Assembly: GCA_028877215.1 (NCBI GenBank)
Contig: JAPPFJ010000007.1
Location: 1-64,000, forward strand
Length of the DNA: 64,000 bases
Direction: 5' to 3'
Source: Gemmatimonadota bacterium
Lineage (GTDB): Bacteria; Latescibacterota; UBA2968; GCA-2709665
The position numbers and the translations under genes are program-made. Of this stretch, positions 47,784-57,247 are shown piece by piece. The first letter of the stretch is position 1. The number at the start of each line of letters is the position of its first letter. Under the pieces are notes generated by a model, which was not told the origin of the DNA, did no database searches, and saw only the letters and a program-made list of their open reading frames with translations.

Positions 47784-48044
47784 TCAAACAACAGCTTCAT
47801 CCGCTTTCCCGGGCAGCAGCAGCTTTGCGGTTTCGAGGACCTTGATCGCCTGGTCACGTGACACGGTGGGGTAGCTATCAAGAAAGTCGTCGAGACGTTC
47901 TCCTGCTTCCAGATGTTCGATCAATATTCGTACCGGAACCCTTGTTTCAGAGAACACAGGGGTTCCGCCAAGGATCCCAGGATTCCTGCTGAAAACCTCG
48001 TCACTCATTGATTCACAGCCAATACATCCTCCTACTTCTGCCAA
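47784..48044 (-). CDS. DUF433-family antitoxin-like protein
   Basis: A small protein with the DUF433 pattern FSRNPGILGGTPVFSETRVPVRILIEHLEAG and a helix-turn-helix-like end. The true start is probably ATG 48008 (SDEVFSRNP), giving 74 residues. DUF433 proteins normally precede a DUF5615 PIN-like toxin. Here only about 110 bp separate it from the OLD-like gene and no intact toxin fits there. A short in-frame tail ending at the OLD start (ISDERIRLQNDKDKVV) may be a toxin remnant. Confidence 0.7.
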   Translation of the reverse strand: MAEVGGCIGCESMSDEVFSRNPGILGGTPVFSETRVPVRILIEHLEAGERLDDFLDSYPTVSRDQAIKVLETAKLLLPGKADEAVV

Positions 48045-48167
48045 CCGCCAAGGGATCTCTTCAAGCCGCGTATCAACATGTGCAAGCGCACGTTCTCAAT
48101 CCCTCGGATCGAGCATGAATCTGAACACCGAAATATGACATGAAGATTGGACGATAGGCCTACCAAG

Positions 48168-48401
48168 CTACGACTGCCACGCGGCCATCTCTGCCTCCGG
48201 GAGAGGATCGAAGAATCTGTCGTCCACCATAAGCCGTCCCTTCAGGGAGCCGAATCGTCGTACGCCGCGGTGACTGCCGTACGGGACAACGCGCGCGACC
48301 GGTTTGCCGTGCCGGGTAATCACGACGTCTTCACCAGCGTCGACCCGCGCCAGTAGCGCGGAAAGTTCTGTTTGTGCTTCATTTACGTCAACCGAATACA
48401 T
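48168..48401 (-). CDS. Phd/YefM-type antitoxin (orphan)
   Basis: A 77-residue antitoxin with YSVDVNEAQTELSALLARVDAGEDVVITRHGKPVARVVPYG, the classic Phd/YefM DNA-binding N-terminus, and a C-terminal toxin-binding tail (RLMVDDRFFDPLPE). The longer open frame is not needed; the ATG at 48401 aligns with the family. The usual downstream PIN toxin is missing: the next 120 bp have no intact ORF. Confidence 0.8.
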   Translation of the reverse strand: MYSVDVNEAQTELSALLARVDAGEDVVITRHGKPVARVVPYGSHRGVRRFGSLKGRLMVDDRFFDPLPEAEMAAWQS

Positions 48402-48492
48402 CTGTTTTCTCTCACTACAGCAACTCTGGCGACGGATCAATAAGAAATGTGCGGAAAGCGTTATGTCTTTTATCGGGGAACGAGACGAATCG

Positions 48493-51400
48493 TCATTCGA
48501 GCTTGAATGAGTCTGACACATCGGAGAGCAGATCGTTGATGGTTTTCACCGCCTCTGGATCAGGAGACTTTTCTCCTCCGAAATCAATTTGGACTTTGAA
48601 CTTAAGGTCATTACCCACAGCGGCTTTGGTAATGTCCGGAATCTGATCAGCAAGATCCTGGATACCATTTGCTTCAAGTACGGCTTCAGCACGGAGCGCA
48701 CCCTTTCGCTGATCCCCGGTCCCATATGATCCGCCGCCAGCGTCTCCGACACCCTTCTGTAACGGAATCTGCAGGATTACATGCTGAGCATTTCCGATAC
48801 CGCATGGCCACTCAGCGCTGTCAGGACTGAGCTCGATCCACCGAGCACGTATACCAGAGTCGATCACTGACTCTACCGTAGACCAGGGCAGGGTCGTTCC
48901 GCACTGAGCCGAAAGCGCGGTGGAAATGGCAAGTGCGTTGGCCTTGTTCTCGACCCAGGCGCTCGGGATGGACGGCGGCATCAATTTCGCAACATCGATT
49001 CCCTCTGGCGGCGGTCTCAGGACCGCCGCATCTGTGAGTACTCCGGGCGGTATAGGTTCCTTGAGAATCGACGCCGGCCCGTTTGTCAACCACACCAGGC
49101 CCTGTTCAACGACTTGAGAAATGGCAGTTTCGACATTGATTGAGTCACACTTGGGTATCGTAACTATTTCCTCGTATCCCTCCCTTTGTACGGCTTCCGT
49201 GTGGCCGCCTGAAAAATAGTCATATATATCCTGCACGGCGAGGTTATCGGACGACCAAAGGCCAGGGAGTTTTCCGTGGACGAACAGATCTGGTGCAAGT
49301 TCGCTTAACGTGGCCGCTTCAGGAAGAAACACTTCCAGGCCCGGATCCTGTATGGCAGTCTCGTCGATGGGCGTCCGCCAGAACGTCCTGATCGTCCTGT
49401 CGGGGCGGGCCAGCTGCGCCACCCATATTCCTTCCTGTACGCCCTGTACTACGGTATCTAGAATCTCCTTCTGCCGCAGCATTTTCGGAAGTTTTGCAAA
49501 CTGGGAAAACGCTCCGACAAGATCCCTCACTCGACGCGACGGTTCGTTTTTGCGCCACAAGTCGTAGGGACCGCCAGGCATCATCGCCTCTGAGTTGATT
49601 GGCGTCTCCTGGATGCGGGCTCGCTTGTCGGCCTTTATGGTCGTAAACAAGGGCTCGTCAGTCACGACGACTTTGAAGGCATGGACTTCGTTACTTTCGT
49701 TCACCGCAACAACAATGGAATAGGCCTGCGTGACGGCCTCCGGTATTCGCCTACGTGACGCTTGTGTCTCGCTTGAGAGCATCTGTTCGCGAATCGGATC
49801 GATTGGCTGGTCCTTGAGTTGTGCGCCGACCTCCAACCATCCGAGATACTCTCGCACACGAATTCGCAAAGCATCTAAACCGTCTTTCGAAGGAACGGCG
49901 AGGACGATTGCATTCCGATTCACGCGTGGGCGATCGGAGGCAGTCGTCTCGTCGATGAATCGCCTTGCGACAGTGCTTGGTTTTCCGGACTCCGAAGACA
50001 TTTTGGGGCCAAGAACGGCGTAGTGGAACTTTCCATCGTCCCCAATGTCTCGAGGTCTCTCGGGAAGGTTGTGCACCGTTGCACCGGCTGCGGCTGCGCC
50101 GGCGGTAAGTGAACGCTGTTTCTCAATTGCATCAATCAGCTGCGTCTCTACAAAAGGTAAGGGGACACGATTGCTGCAAGCATCGTGGTGCATCTGGCGT
50201 AGATTGGGACGATTGCCCAATCTCCATGACCTGGGCAACTGCCCGTCGGATCCTTCAACTCCGTTATCGAATTCGGCTTCATCTAGAAACCACGAAAGTT
50301 CCGTCCAGCGACGCAGCGCCTTCTCCAGTTCTATCTTATCCGGATTGGCTGCCCCGATAAGCACCGTCAGTTCCCGGGTGAGCGCCTTATGACCGATCGG
50401 TTGAGAACTGAGAAACACGGCAATAACAGCCTGTTCCATTTCCCGATGGCTCAGGCCGGTCGCCTCGGTCTGGATGGCACGCGCCTTGGACAGCTCGCCT
50501 TCGAGGATCGGTCGCCATTCCTGGTGCTTACCGGTCGCCGCGTCCACGCTGGCGAAGGACGCAAGTTCACTGGCGGCTTCGGACAGAGGATCTCTATCTT
50601 GATCGGCCAGCAGAATATTCGGACCGACCAGCGGGCTCGTGTCCCACTTCTCAGCGTCGCGCAGGCCAATGGCAAATGTACGCAGGATACCACGCGTGCG
50701 CTGAAACCCTTCGAGTTGAGTCCAGCGGGTGTAGAAAACCTCCGTGAGGTCGGGGTGGAACGGATAGCTGGCAAGGAATCGCTCCTCGGCCGCCGCACGC
50801 TCCTTCGCCGTCTGTTCGTCCAGCATTGCGATGCTGCCGACAATGGAAGTAACAAGGGGCCGGAATTCGCCCGGATCACGGATGGATTCCGGCTTAAAGA
50901 ATCGACGCCGCAGCACCTCCGCTACGTCCTCCTTGCTTACCGGGCTTGCATCCTCCTCCATTTGCCGACCGAAGACGTCACTCACGTCACGTAAAAGTTC
51001 GTTTCCAAATTCGTCGTGCTTACGTGGATCGGATGCGAGAAGCGAGGCCACCATCGCACAGCGATCCACTTTGACCACTGCCTGGGTCAGATATTGGAAG
51101 AAGCTGACCAGGCGACCTCGCGAATCCGGATACGCTTCAACCTGTGTACGAACATACATAAGGACTTCGTCAAGAAGCACCAACGTTGAGAGGTCGTCCA
51201 ATTGAGGCCGTGACAGAAGCTCCACCAATAACGGCTCGGCCGGCGGCGTCTCGCGCTCTTCGTCCTCGCCTTCCGCATGTATGAGTCGAAGGCCATCAGA
51301 CCCTGCAAGTTGGAAAGCGAGGATGCTCCACGGATGCTTGAGCATTCTGATCTCACCCCGGGGGCCAAGCGTCTCGACGCCTTTTTCCAGGTCGATCTTG

Positions 51401-51813
51401 TCAAAGCACATCGCCGCCACGCGGGCCTTTGGCATCTCAAACCCGATGTGCGCCCTAAACTCCCGGACGGCCTGGACGTCCGGCAGATTGTCCGGATCGT
51501 GTACGAGGTGCCGTAGCACGATAAGCGTGTGGGTCTTTCCACCGCCATAATTTACGGACAGTTTCCGATAGGCCTTGTCGCTCTGGCCAGCCAGCCGTGT
51601 CGCTACATCCTTGACCAGCTCACGGAGATTTAACGTTGGATACGTCAGGGCGAAGAAATCCTTCGGGCGCTCGTAAACCGGACGCCCGCCCTTCTGCATT
51701 ACCACGTCGTACAGGTCGGCAGCGAATATGGCCAATGGCAATTCACCGGTTCTCAAGTCGTCGCGTAATTGCACCATTTCGTGCCAGGGCTTATCGGAAG
51801 TCCTCATTTTCAT
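48493..51813 (-). CDS. DUF499 ATPase, anti-phage-associated
   Basis: A 1106-residue P-loop protein. The Walker A-like NYGGGKTHTLI is at about residues 88-98, Walker B-like STLVLLDEVLMYVRTQ near 210, and an arginine/sensor-rich AAA body follows, with a long C-terminal region (about 700-1106) that ends in a domain containing DLKFKVQIDFGGE. The sequence matches the DUF499 family, which in bacteria and archaea is encoded with DUF1156 methylases and SNF2-type helicases, as here. Its likely role is an ATP-driven sensor or translocase of the system. AGGGA lies before the start. Confidence 0.88.
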   Translation of the reverse strand: MKMRTSDKPWHEMVQLRDDLRTGELPLAIFAADLYDVVMQKGGRPVYERPKDFFALTYPTLNLRELVKDVATRLAGQSDKAYRKLSVNYGGGKTHTLIVLRHLVHDPDNLPDVQAVREFRAHIGFEMPKARVAAMCFDKIDLEKGVETLGPRGEIRMLKHPWSILAFQLAGSDGLRLIHAEGEDEERETPPAEPLLVELLSRPQLDDLSTLVLLDEVLMYVRTQVEAYPDSRGRLVSFFQYLTQAVVKVDRCAMVASLLASDPRKHDEFGNELLRDVSDVFGRQMEEDASPVSKEDVAEVLRRRFFKPESIRDPGEFRPLVTSIVGSIAMLDEQTAKERAAAEERFLASYPFHPDLTEVFYTRWTQLEGFQRTRGILRTFAIGLRDAEKWDTSPLVGPNILLADQDRDPLSEAASELASFASVDAATGKHQEWRPILEGELSKARAIQTEATGLSHREMEQAVIAVFLSSQPIGHKALTRELTVLIGAANPDKIELEKALRRWTELSWFLDEAEFDNGVEGSDGQLPRSWRLGNRPNLRQMHHDACSNRVPLPFVETQLIDAIEKQRSLTAGAAAAGATVHNLPERPRDIGDDGKFHYAVLGPKMSSESGKPSTVARRFIDETTASDRPRVNRNAIVLAVPSKDGLDALRIRVREYLGWLEVGAQLKDQPIDPIREQMLSSETQASRRRIPEAVTQAYSIVVAVNESNEVHAFKVVVTDEPLFTTIKADKRARIQETPINSEAMMPGGPYDLWRKNEPSRRVRDLVGAFSQFAKLPKMLRQKEILDTVVQGVQEGIWVAQLARPDRTIRTFWRTPIDETAIQDPGLEVFLPEAATLSELAPDLFVHGKLPGLWSSDNLAVQDIYDYFSGGHTEAVQREGYEEIVTIPKCDSINVETAISQVVEQGLVWLTNGPASILKEPIPPGVLTDAAVLRPPPEGIDVAKLMPPSIPSAWVENKANALAISTALSAQCGTTLPWSTVESVIDSGIRARWIELSPDSAEWPCGIGNAQHVILQIPLQKGVGDAGGGSYGTGDQRKGALRAEAVLEANGIQDLADQIPDITKAAVGNDLKFKVQIDFGGEKSPDPEAVKTINDLLSDVSDSFKLE

Positions 51814-51914
51814 TATCCCTCATCGAGTAACCGTAATCCTCGGGGAGTTCCCAGTCATTGCCTATGTCGTACCATGTCTTGTGATGGCTTTGCGACTCTC
51901 GTCGTTACTACAGG

Positions 51915-52703
51915 TCAGGAGCGCTGGCCCTGCTGTAAGGCCACATAGTTACGTTCAAATCTATCGAGGCGCTTGCTGAGAATTCGATCAACATAGCTTC
52001 GCTTCTTGGTTAATGGGCTTCGTGCCTTCCTTAAACATCTTGCTAGCACAACGGTCGGAATCGTCATCACGAGTGTTTCGTGTTGGTCCCACAGCTCCTT
52101 GACCCTCGCTCGCACCTTTTGAGTTAGCCCCTCTGCATCGCTCCGGTGTATAATTAAGACAAATCGCCCGTATTGACGACCAGAGTAGGACAATGATTGA
52201 CGGAAGTCGTCAATGGAAAGATCCTCGAAGTTTTTTAGCTCAAACACTAACTGTCGTGTTTTGTAGTCATCCAATACCCGCTTCCAGAATCCACTCTCGG
52301 CGTTGTTCGTCGCGACTACATCTCGCTGCTGTACACCTCCGGGCGTAGGGTGAAGTTCGAAATTTTTCAGTGGTCCAGAAAACAGAATCCTGCAGGTCCG
52401 CAACGTCCAGTTCTCGAAATCTGATGCTCCTTCTCGTCCATGCGGAACATCCGTCAGATCCGCAACCAACTGGCCAAGCTGCCGATTTCTCAATTCCGGC
52501 GCGGTGTCGCTAGGCCTAACTGCATAGTCATCGTGGATCTCCAAGAGAACATCTGGGGAAACTTCGCCCGTGCGAATGTCCAATGCCTTCCAGTAGCAGG
52601 GATGAACCGCTACTCGTCTGTTCCCTGGCAAGTCAGAGATACTGGAGCGAGCTCCGTCGTGACAGAATCGCACGGCATCTGTTGGAGCCTCAACCAATCC
52701 CAC
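51915..52703 (-). CDS. PD-(D/E)xK nuclease-like tail of an Sll1717-type ATPase (frameshifted)
   Basis: A 262-residue open frame. Its first about 65 residues (VRFCHDGAR...VAVHPCYWKALDI) look like the winged-helix end of Sll1717-type ATPases. In the same frame the coding pattern continues upstream past the GTG start into the end of the ATPase gene (ALYSIGLVGLVEAP). The C-terminal part has a restriction-endonuclease-like core: DFENW (Glu), RDVVATN (Asp) and LVFELKNFED (ExK), then helices. The nuclease and ATPase are therefore probably one protein split by a one-base shift near 52735. It may still work as two chains. Confidence 0.65.
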   Translation of the reverse strand: MGLVEAPTDAVRFCHDGARSSISDLPGNRRVAVHPCYWKALDIRTGEVSPDVLLEIHDDYAVRPSDTAPELRNRQLGQLVADLTDVPHGREGASDFENWTLRTCRILFSGPLKNFELHPTPGGVQQRDVVATNNAESGFWKRVLDDYKTRQLVFELKNFEDLSIDDFRQSLSYSGRQYGRFVLIIHRSDAEGLTQKVRARVKELWDQHETLVMTIPTVVLARCLRKARSPLTKKRSYVDRILSKRLDRFERNYVALQQGQRS

Positions 52704-52713
52704 AAGTCCAATG

Positions 52714-53967
52714 CTATATAAGGCGATTCATTATGGAATCAAGTGTCTGGAAGGCATCTCCACCTATGAGGTAATCAGTGACAATGCTCAATCCTGGGAA
52801 TACACCCTCGTATTCTTTATTCAGATCGGCAAGTCTATCCAACGACACTTGCTTCGACGTGATCCGAATATCGTCCTCAATGATGTCTTTTCTACCAGTA
52901 CGGTCGGCCCTGACGGCCGCACCATTCAACAGTACCAACAGGTCTCTCGGCCTGTACAGCGTGTGTTGGAGACAGCGCTGAAATCCTTCTCGACCACTTA
53001 GCCCCCTGCGAGCAAAACGACTCCAAACGCGGACATTGCTCTCTATATCTTGTAAATCAAAAGCCATTCGCAGCCGGTTGGTGACGAAGTTGAACAAGGA
53101 GTCTTCGTCCCAGTGAAGTCGCAGGGTGTTACCTTCAATGTGGCGTGAGTAGTCACTATCTTGGGCCGCTAGTGACCTGAAGATATTGTCCCGGATGAAT
53201 ACTTGGCCGTGTATTGGCAAGTCGGCGTCCTTGAAGCCGGCGATCGCAATTGCCAACCCGCCAAGAATACCAATCGAGAACGTGTCAGTGCGCAAGCCCT
53301 CATCGAGGCCATCGAAAAGGAACACACACCGAGAGCCGGTACACTCCAGACCACTCCTGACAAGCGACTCCAGTGCACTTAGTTCAAATGTAGAAGCCAC
53401 TAAAGCTGGCAGTTCGTCTGGCCCGGCGCAAGTCTTCGACACTTCATTTAGCAGAGCGTGACATCGCTGAAGTTCATTGAACTTTAGCAAGTTTTTTCGC
53501 TTCGATAGGTAAGCAGAGAGTATCCCATAATCTTGAGTAGCCTTGAACTTCCAGTGGCTGCACAGATCAGCTGCAACGGTGAAAAGTACCGAAATCCTCC
53601 ACAGTACTCTCGATGCAGAACGAACACGTTCATATGAGTTAAGGCCGAGTTTACGGATGAGTTTCAGATATATGAGCGAATCGTGCTCTTCGGGTTTCAC
53701 AGAGTGCGTTTGCGAACGTCTATCATGAGAAAATTCAGATATCAGTCTGAGATATAGTGCCGTTTTTCCTGTACCACGGCGTCCCACAATGAAATTGAAA
53801 TCGTCTGTATTCTTAAGGGCAAGATAGTCGCTAGTCTCGACAAAGGCCTCTCCGAGCATGCGCTTATCCGCCTCGGCGCGAGCTGAGCCGAGGACGTTTC
53901 CTGAAATCTGCTTGCGTTGATTCATATGGGAAACCTTTGATAAGGTCTGGATGTAAACCGATACCAT
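52714..53967 (-). CDS. Sll1717-family P-loop ATPase
   Basis: A STAND/AAA-like ATPase with FIVGRRGTGKTALYLRLI (Walker A about 60-70) and SRCVFLFDGLDEGL (Walker B), helical sensor regions and LYRPRDLLVLLNGA. The more likely start is ATG 53925 (NQRKQISGN), giving 403 residues. The frame ends in TAG just after DSIMNRLI, while the adjacent +1 frame continues with the expected C-terminal helix and a nuclease domain. The GC content is lower than in the neighbours. Sll1717-like ATPases often occur in defence loci as sensors with attached effectors. Confidence 0.75.
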   Translation of the reverse strand: MVSVYIQTLSKVSHMNQRKQISGNVLGSARAEADKRMLGEAFVETSDYLALKNTDDFNFIVGRRGTGKTALYLRLISEFSHDRRSQTHSVKPEEHDSLIYLKLIRKLGLNSYERVRSASRVLWRISVLFTVAADLCSHWKFKATQDYGILSAYLSKRKNLLKFNELQRCHALLNEVSKTCAGPDELPALVASTFELSALESLVRSGLECTGSRCVFLFDGLDEGLRTDTFSIGILGGLAIAIAGFKDADLPIHGQVFIRDNIFRSLAAQDSDYSRHIEGNTLRLHWDEDSLFNFVTNRLRMAFDLQDIESNVRVWSRFARRGLSGREGFQRCLQHTLYRPRDLLVLLNGAAVRADRTGRKDIIEDDIRITSKQVSLDRLADLNKEYEGVFPGLSIVTDYLIGGDAFQTLDSIMNRLI

Positions 53968-54046
53968 AAAAGCAATTTGTACTGTTCTATTTCCGTATCG
54001 AAAATGCGACTAAAAACATTGTCGTCTTCCTTGCATTGAGTGAAAT

Positions 54047-57000
54047 TCAAGGGCTATTTTGCGAACCGAATTGAAGCCGACTCTGCCCCGGTGCACCAAC
54101 ATCGCCACGCGCGGCAATGTGGTTGCTCAGGGCTTCCAGGATGGAGCGCTCGTCGGATCCCGTTTCGGCCAATTCGATGAGGGCTTGGAGGATCTGGTTG
54201 AAAAGGGCGTTGCGCTGAAGGCCGCGGGTGTCGAGGTAGTCGTCAACCTTGACCTGGTCGCCAGCGCGCCAGATGTGCATTAGCCTGTGTAACTGGTCAA
54301 TCAGGGGTGTGGGGCGTCCTCCCGGCGCTTCGAGGCCGAGGTTACGGCCCTGTCGCCGGTTCCAGGGTTTGAGCTTGACTTTCGCGCCGCCGCCTGACTC
54401 TTCTGCGTCCTCGGGGGGGGCGTCCTCTTCGGATCCTTCACTTGGGCTTCCTTTGCCCTCTTGGGCGAGGAGGTCGTGCTGGTTGACGAGCTTGGAGTCG
54501 GAGAGGTTGCACGATAGGGCGTAGAGGATACAGCCGCCGACGGGGGCTTTTTCCATGCCAAAGTCATAGCGATGGAGGAGGTAATAGGTGGTCACGTCGT
54601 CGAGGCCGGTTACGGCTTCTTGTTCGCCGTCTTGGGTCAACACGCGGCCGACGACGAAATCGACGACCATGCGGCGCACCTCGCGCAGGAACTCCGATAC
54701 GGACATTAACTGGTTCGGGTCATTCGCTTTCTTGACGACGGGGTGTTTGCTAAATGCTTCAAGAGCCGGGCCGGTCGCAGCCCACACAAAGTCAGCCCCA
54801 CGGATTCCAGCGTCCCAGAAATCTCGAAGCTGTTGCCTGATGTTGTCGCGCATTTCATTGAGGACGGTGTTGTCCCAGCCGGGGCGGGCGGCGGAACGCT
54901 TCTTACAGACAATCCAGACGGATGAGGACAAAGCGGCGGAGGCCATTGCGCGAGTCCTGGTGCCCATCTCCGTCTGGATGGGCCAAGAGCCGTCAACGAC
55001 GAAACCAGCACGAATCAGGGCAGCTACCAACGTCTCCCAGGCATCGGGATGCTTGTTGGCGAATACAACTACGAGGCGCCCGTCTGGCCGCAACGCAACA
55101 TGGCAAGATAGGAACGAGCGGGCCATACCGTCTTCATAATTCTGCCTGGACCGCTCTCGGTCACCACCAAATCTGCTGGCGTCGTCTATGAGTTCGCCAT
55201 CATTCGTGTCATGATTCCACTTGGGACATAGGACACTACTAAAGACCTCCTCAAATTCGGGGGACAGACCCTGAATCGAGCGTCTCAACCAGAGATAGAA
55301 AAAGTCCATCAGGTCGGAATATGGAATTGCGTCGTAGTAGGGTGGGTCCGTTACGATAGCGTCGTAATCTCCCGATATTCCGGTCGCGCTGTAGTTTTGT
55401 ATGCTTGTTGCTTCCGCCGACTTGGCTGACTCAAGTGTATGCGCAACAACACGTGCGACCCAATCAAGTGCACCATGGAAGTTTCCGGAGGAATCGGACA
55501 AGGGATTTACTTCGGTATAGTCCCAAACAATCGGAAGGGCAAAGCGTGCAAAGGTGTGTCCAAGCTTTTCCCCACTGTTGTGCCATGAGCAGATCGTGCT
55601 TGAGTAGTCGGTCAATCGATCATTAACGAGCATAAGACTCGTAATCAGCCCCTCTCGCCAGTCCGCCGGCCACTCATCAAGTTCTTGCATGAGTCTCCGA
55701 ACGACAAGAACGAACGAGCCAATCGCCATCAACTGCCTGTTCGTAAACAGCTTTCGCCACGTGTCGATCCCATATCCGTCCACAGAAAAAGCACGTGAGG
55801 CACCGATTCCCGACTTCGGTGTCGGCTCAAGCGGCAACCCCAAGGGAATGTCGTGATACAACGCATCAAGTGTCTCTTCAGTTACTTCAGCCTCAGCCCG
55901 CTCATGGTCCGTCGGCAGGCGATATTCCTTTCCTTTAGCACCCTCGACCACCACTGCGGTCATAACCGCGCCCAGCCGACCGGCGCGGCCTTCATAACGG
56001 ACATCTGCCATCGTCGTGATCGCGCCACAGCAAGGACAGGTTGCTCCGGTACGCGACATGGTGCCCGCGCCGATGCGCTTGTCGTGCTCCCTGCGTTGTG
56101 CCGCATTGCCCCCATTGTGCGGAACGTCATTCTCCACACCAAAATGAACTTCGGTCCGGTCGTCATCCGGGCTAATCGTCAATAACACCCTCTTTCGGTC
56201 CTTTTTGCACAACCAACGCGTCTTGAGCAGCGGCAAGGTGGCGCGGCACTGTTTGCAGACAACGGTGCGCGCCCAGAGGTATGCCACAGTCGGCTTTGCA
56301 ATCCATCTCGGGTTGCGCGGATCCTTGAGATAGGCGGCGTCGAACCCGGCATTGATCGGATCGAGTTGCGGAATCCCGTCATTGTCGATCTCCAGCAGGC
56401 GAATCGATTGCGGCTTGAACTTCCTCCCCGGCTCCTGCGGCTCGAACTCGGCGTAAGTCGGGTAATGCGAAGCCAGTTGCTTGCGCGCCCTCGCCAGCAC
56501 CCACCGGCCCCAGGCGCGCACATGCCAGGCAAGGTCCGCTTCGAGCGTAGCGTCGTCGCGAGCCAGGGCGTTGAGCTGGATTTCGCTGGCGTGATCGCCG
56601 TGGCCCATGCGCTCCAGGAACGTGCGCAAGCTCGCCCCCTTTAATCCTTTCGCCTTCAAGAACGCCTCCATGAATTCGGCGTCCTCCAGCGAGAAGTCGG
56701 GAAGCGGGCGCGTCTGCCCGCCGAGTTTCTGGGGGTATTCGAGGGTGCACTTAAGGATGAACCAGGCGACGGGATTGATGTCCATGGCGGTCACATCGCA
56801 GCCAAGACGCATCGCTTCCAGAGGTATAGCGCCGCCTCCGGCGAACGGGTCCAGGACTTTAGGGGCACGCCCGCCGTACGCCTTACGGATCTCTTTGCGG
56901 AACCACTCTATATCAGGGCCATTCTCGCGCTTCCAGCGAAGGATACCGCCAAGCGTTTCCTCTTTGATCTTCTCTACCAAACGGCCGTTCACCCGCTTGC

Positions 57001-57247
57001 GGTCGATCTTCTCAACGATGCGCCCCGCCATACGCTCCAGGATAGCGTTTCGGGATTCCCTATCACCCGGATCTGGAAGCAGCGTCGCGATCAAGGCCGC
57101 GCGGCAGGCGGCCAATGGTCTCCTTGCCGGCCAGATGTGTAGCGTGGAAATATGCCCGTGCCGCACGTTCTTCTCGTGGACGGAGTCGAGAGAAACCTGC
57201 TTCAGCGGGAAGGCGACTTCGATGAGGCGTTTGTCGTTGGAGGTCAT
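54047..57247 (-). CDS. DUF1156-type DNA adenine methylase
   Basis: A 1066-residue DNA modification enzyme. The N-terminal DUF1156 segment (RLIEVAFPLKQVS...HIWPARRPLAACRA) precedes the SAM motif VLDPFAGGGAIPLEA (about 131-145) and the catalytic motif IVTDPPYYDAIPYSDLMDFFYLWL (about 635-660), typical of N6-adenine methylases. A zinc-ribbon-like insertion (CKQC...CPCCG) lies between them. The C-terminus is an acidic low-complexity linker plus a helical domain. The start overlaps the upstream OLD-like gene by 4 bp. It probably methylates host DNA for self-recognition in a system with DUF499 and the SNF2 helicase. Confidence 0.9.
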   Translation of the reverse strand: MTSNDKRLIEVAFPLKQVSLDSVHEKNVRHGHISTLHIWPARRPLAACRAALIATLLPDPGDRESRNAILERMAGRIVEKIDRKRVNGRLVEKIKEETLGGILRWKRENGPDIEWFRKEIRKAYGGRAPKVLDPFAGGGAIPLEAMRLGCDVTAMDINPVAWFILKCTLEYPQKLGGQTRPLPDFSLEDAEFMEAFLKAKGLKGASLRTFLERMGHGDHASEIQLNALARDDATLEADLAWHVRAWGRWVLARARKQLASHYPTYAEFEPQEPGRKFKPQSIRLLEIDNDGIPQLDPINAGFDAAYLKDPRNPRWIAKPTVAYLWARTVVCKQCRATLPLLKTRWLCKKDRKRVLLTISPDDDRTEVHFGVENDVPHNGGNAAQRREHDKRIGAGTMSRTGATCPCCGAITTMADVRYEGRAGRLGAVMTAVVVEGAKGKEYRLPTDHERAEAEVTEETLDALYHDIPLGLPLEPTPKSGIGASRAFSVDGYGIDTWRKLFTNRQLMAIGSFVLVVRRLMQELDEWPADWREGLITSLMLVNDRLTDYSSTICSWHNSGEKLGHTFARFALPIVWDYTEVNPLSDSSGNFHGALDWVARVVAHTLESAKSAEATSIQNYSATGISGDYDAIVTDPPYYDAIPYSDLMDFFYLWLRRSIQGLSPEFEEVFSSVLCPKWNHDTNDGELIDDASRFGGDRERSRQNYEDGMARSFLSCHVALRPDGRLVVVFANKHPDAWETLVAALIRAGFVVDGSWPIQTEMGTRTRAMASAALSSSVWIVCKKRSAARPGWDNTVLNEMRDNIRQQLRDFWDAGIRGADFVWAATGPALEAFSKHPVVKKANDPNQLMSVSEFLREVRRMVVDFVVGRVLTQDGEQEAVTGLDDVTTYYLLHRYDFGMEKAPVGGCILYALSCNLSDSKLVNQHDLLAQEGKGSPSEGSEEDAPPEDAEESGGGAKVKLKPWNRRQGRNLGLEAPGGRPTPLIDQLHRLMHIWRAGDQVKVDDYLDTRGLQRNALFNQILQALIELAETGSDERSILEALSNHIAARGDVGAPGQSRLQFGSQNSP
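57147..57236. repeat. 90-bp direct repeat, copy within the intact methylase gene
   Basis: Identical, as read here, to 59167-59256. It covers codons of the methylase N-terminus (DKRLIEVAFPLKQ...GHIS). The two copies flank the OLD-like ATPase gene. Confidence 0.85.
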
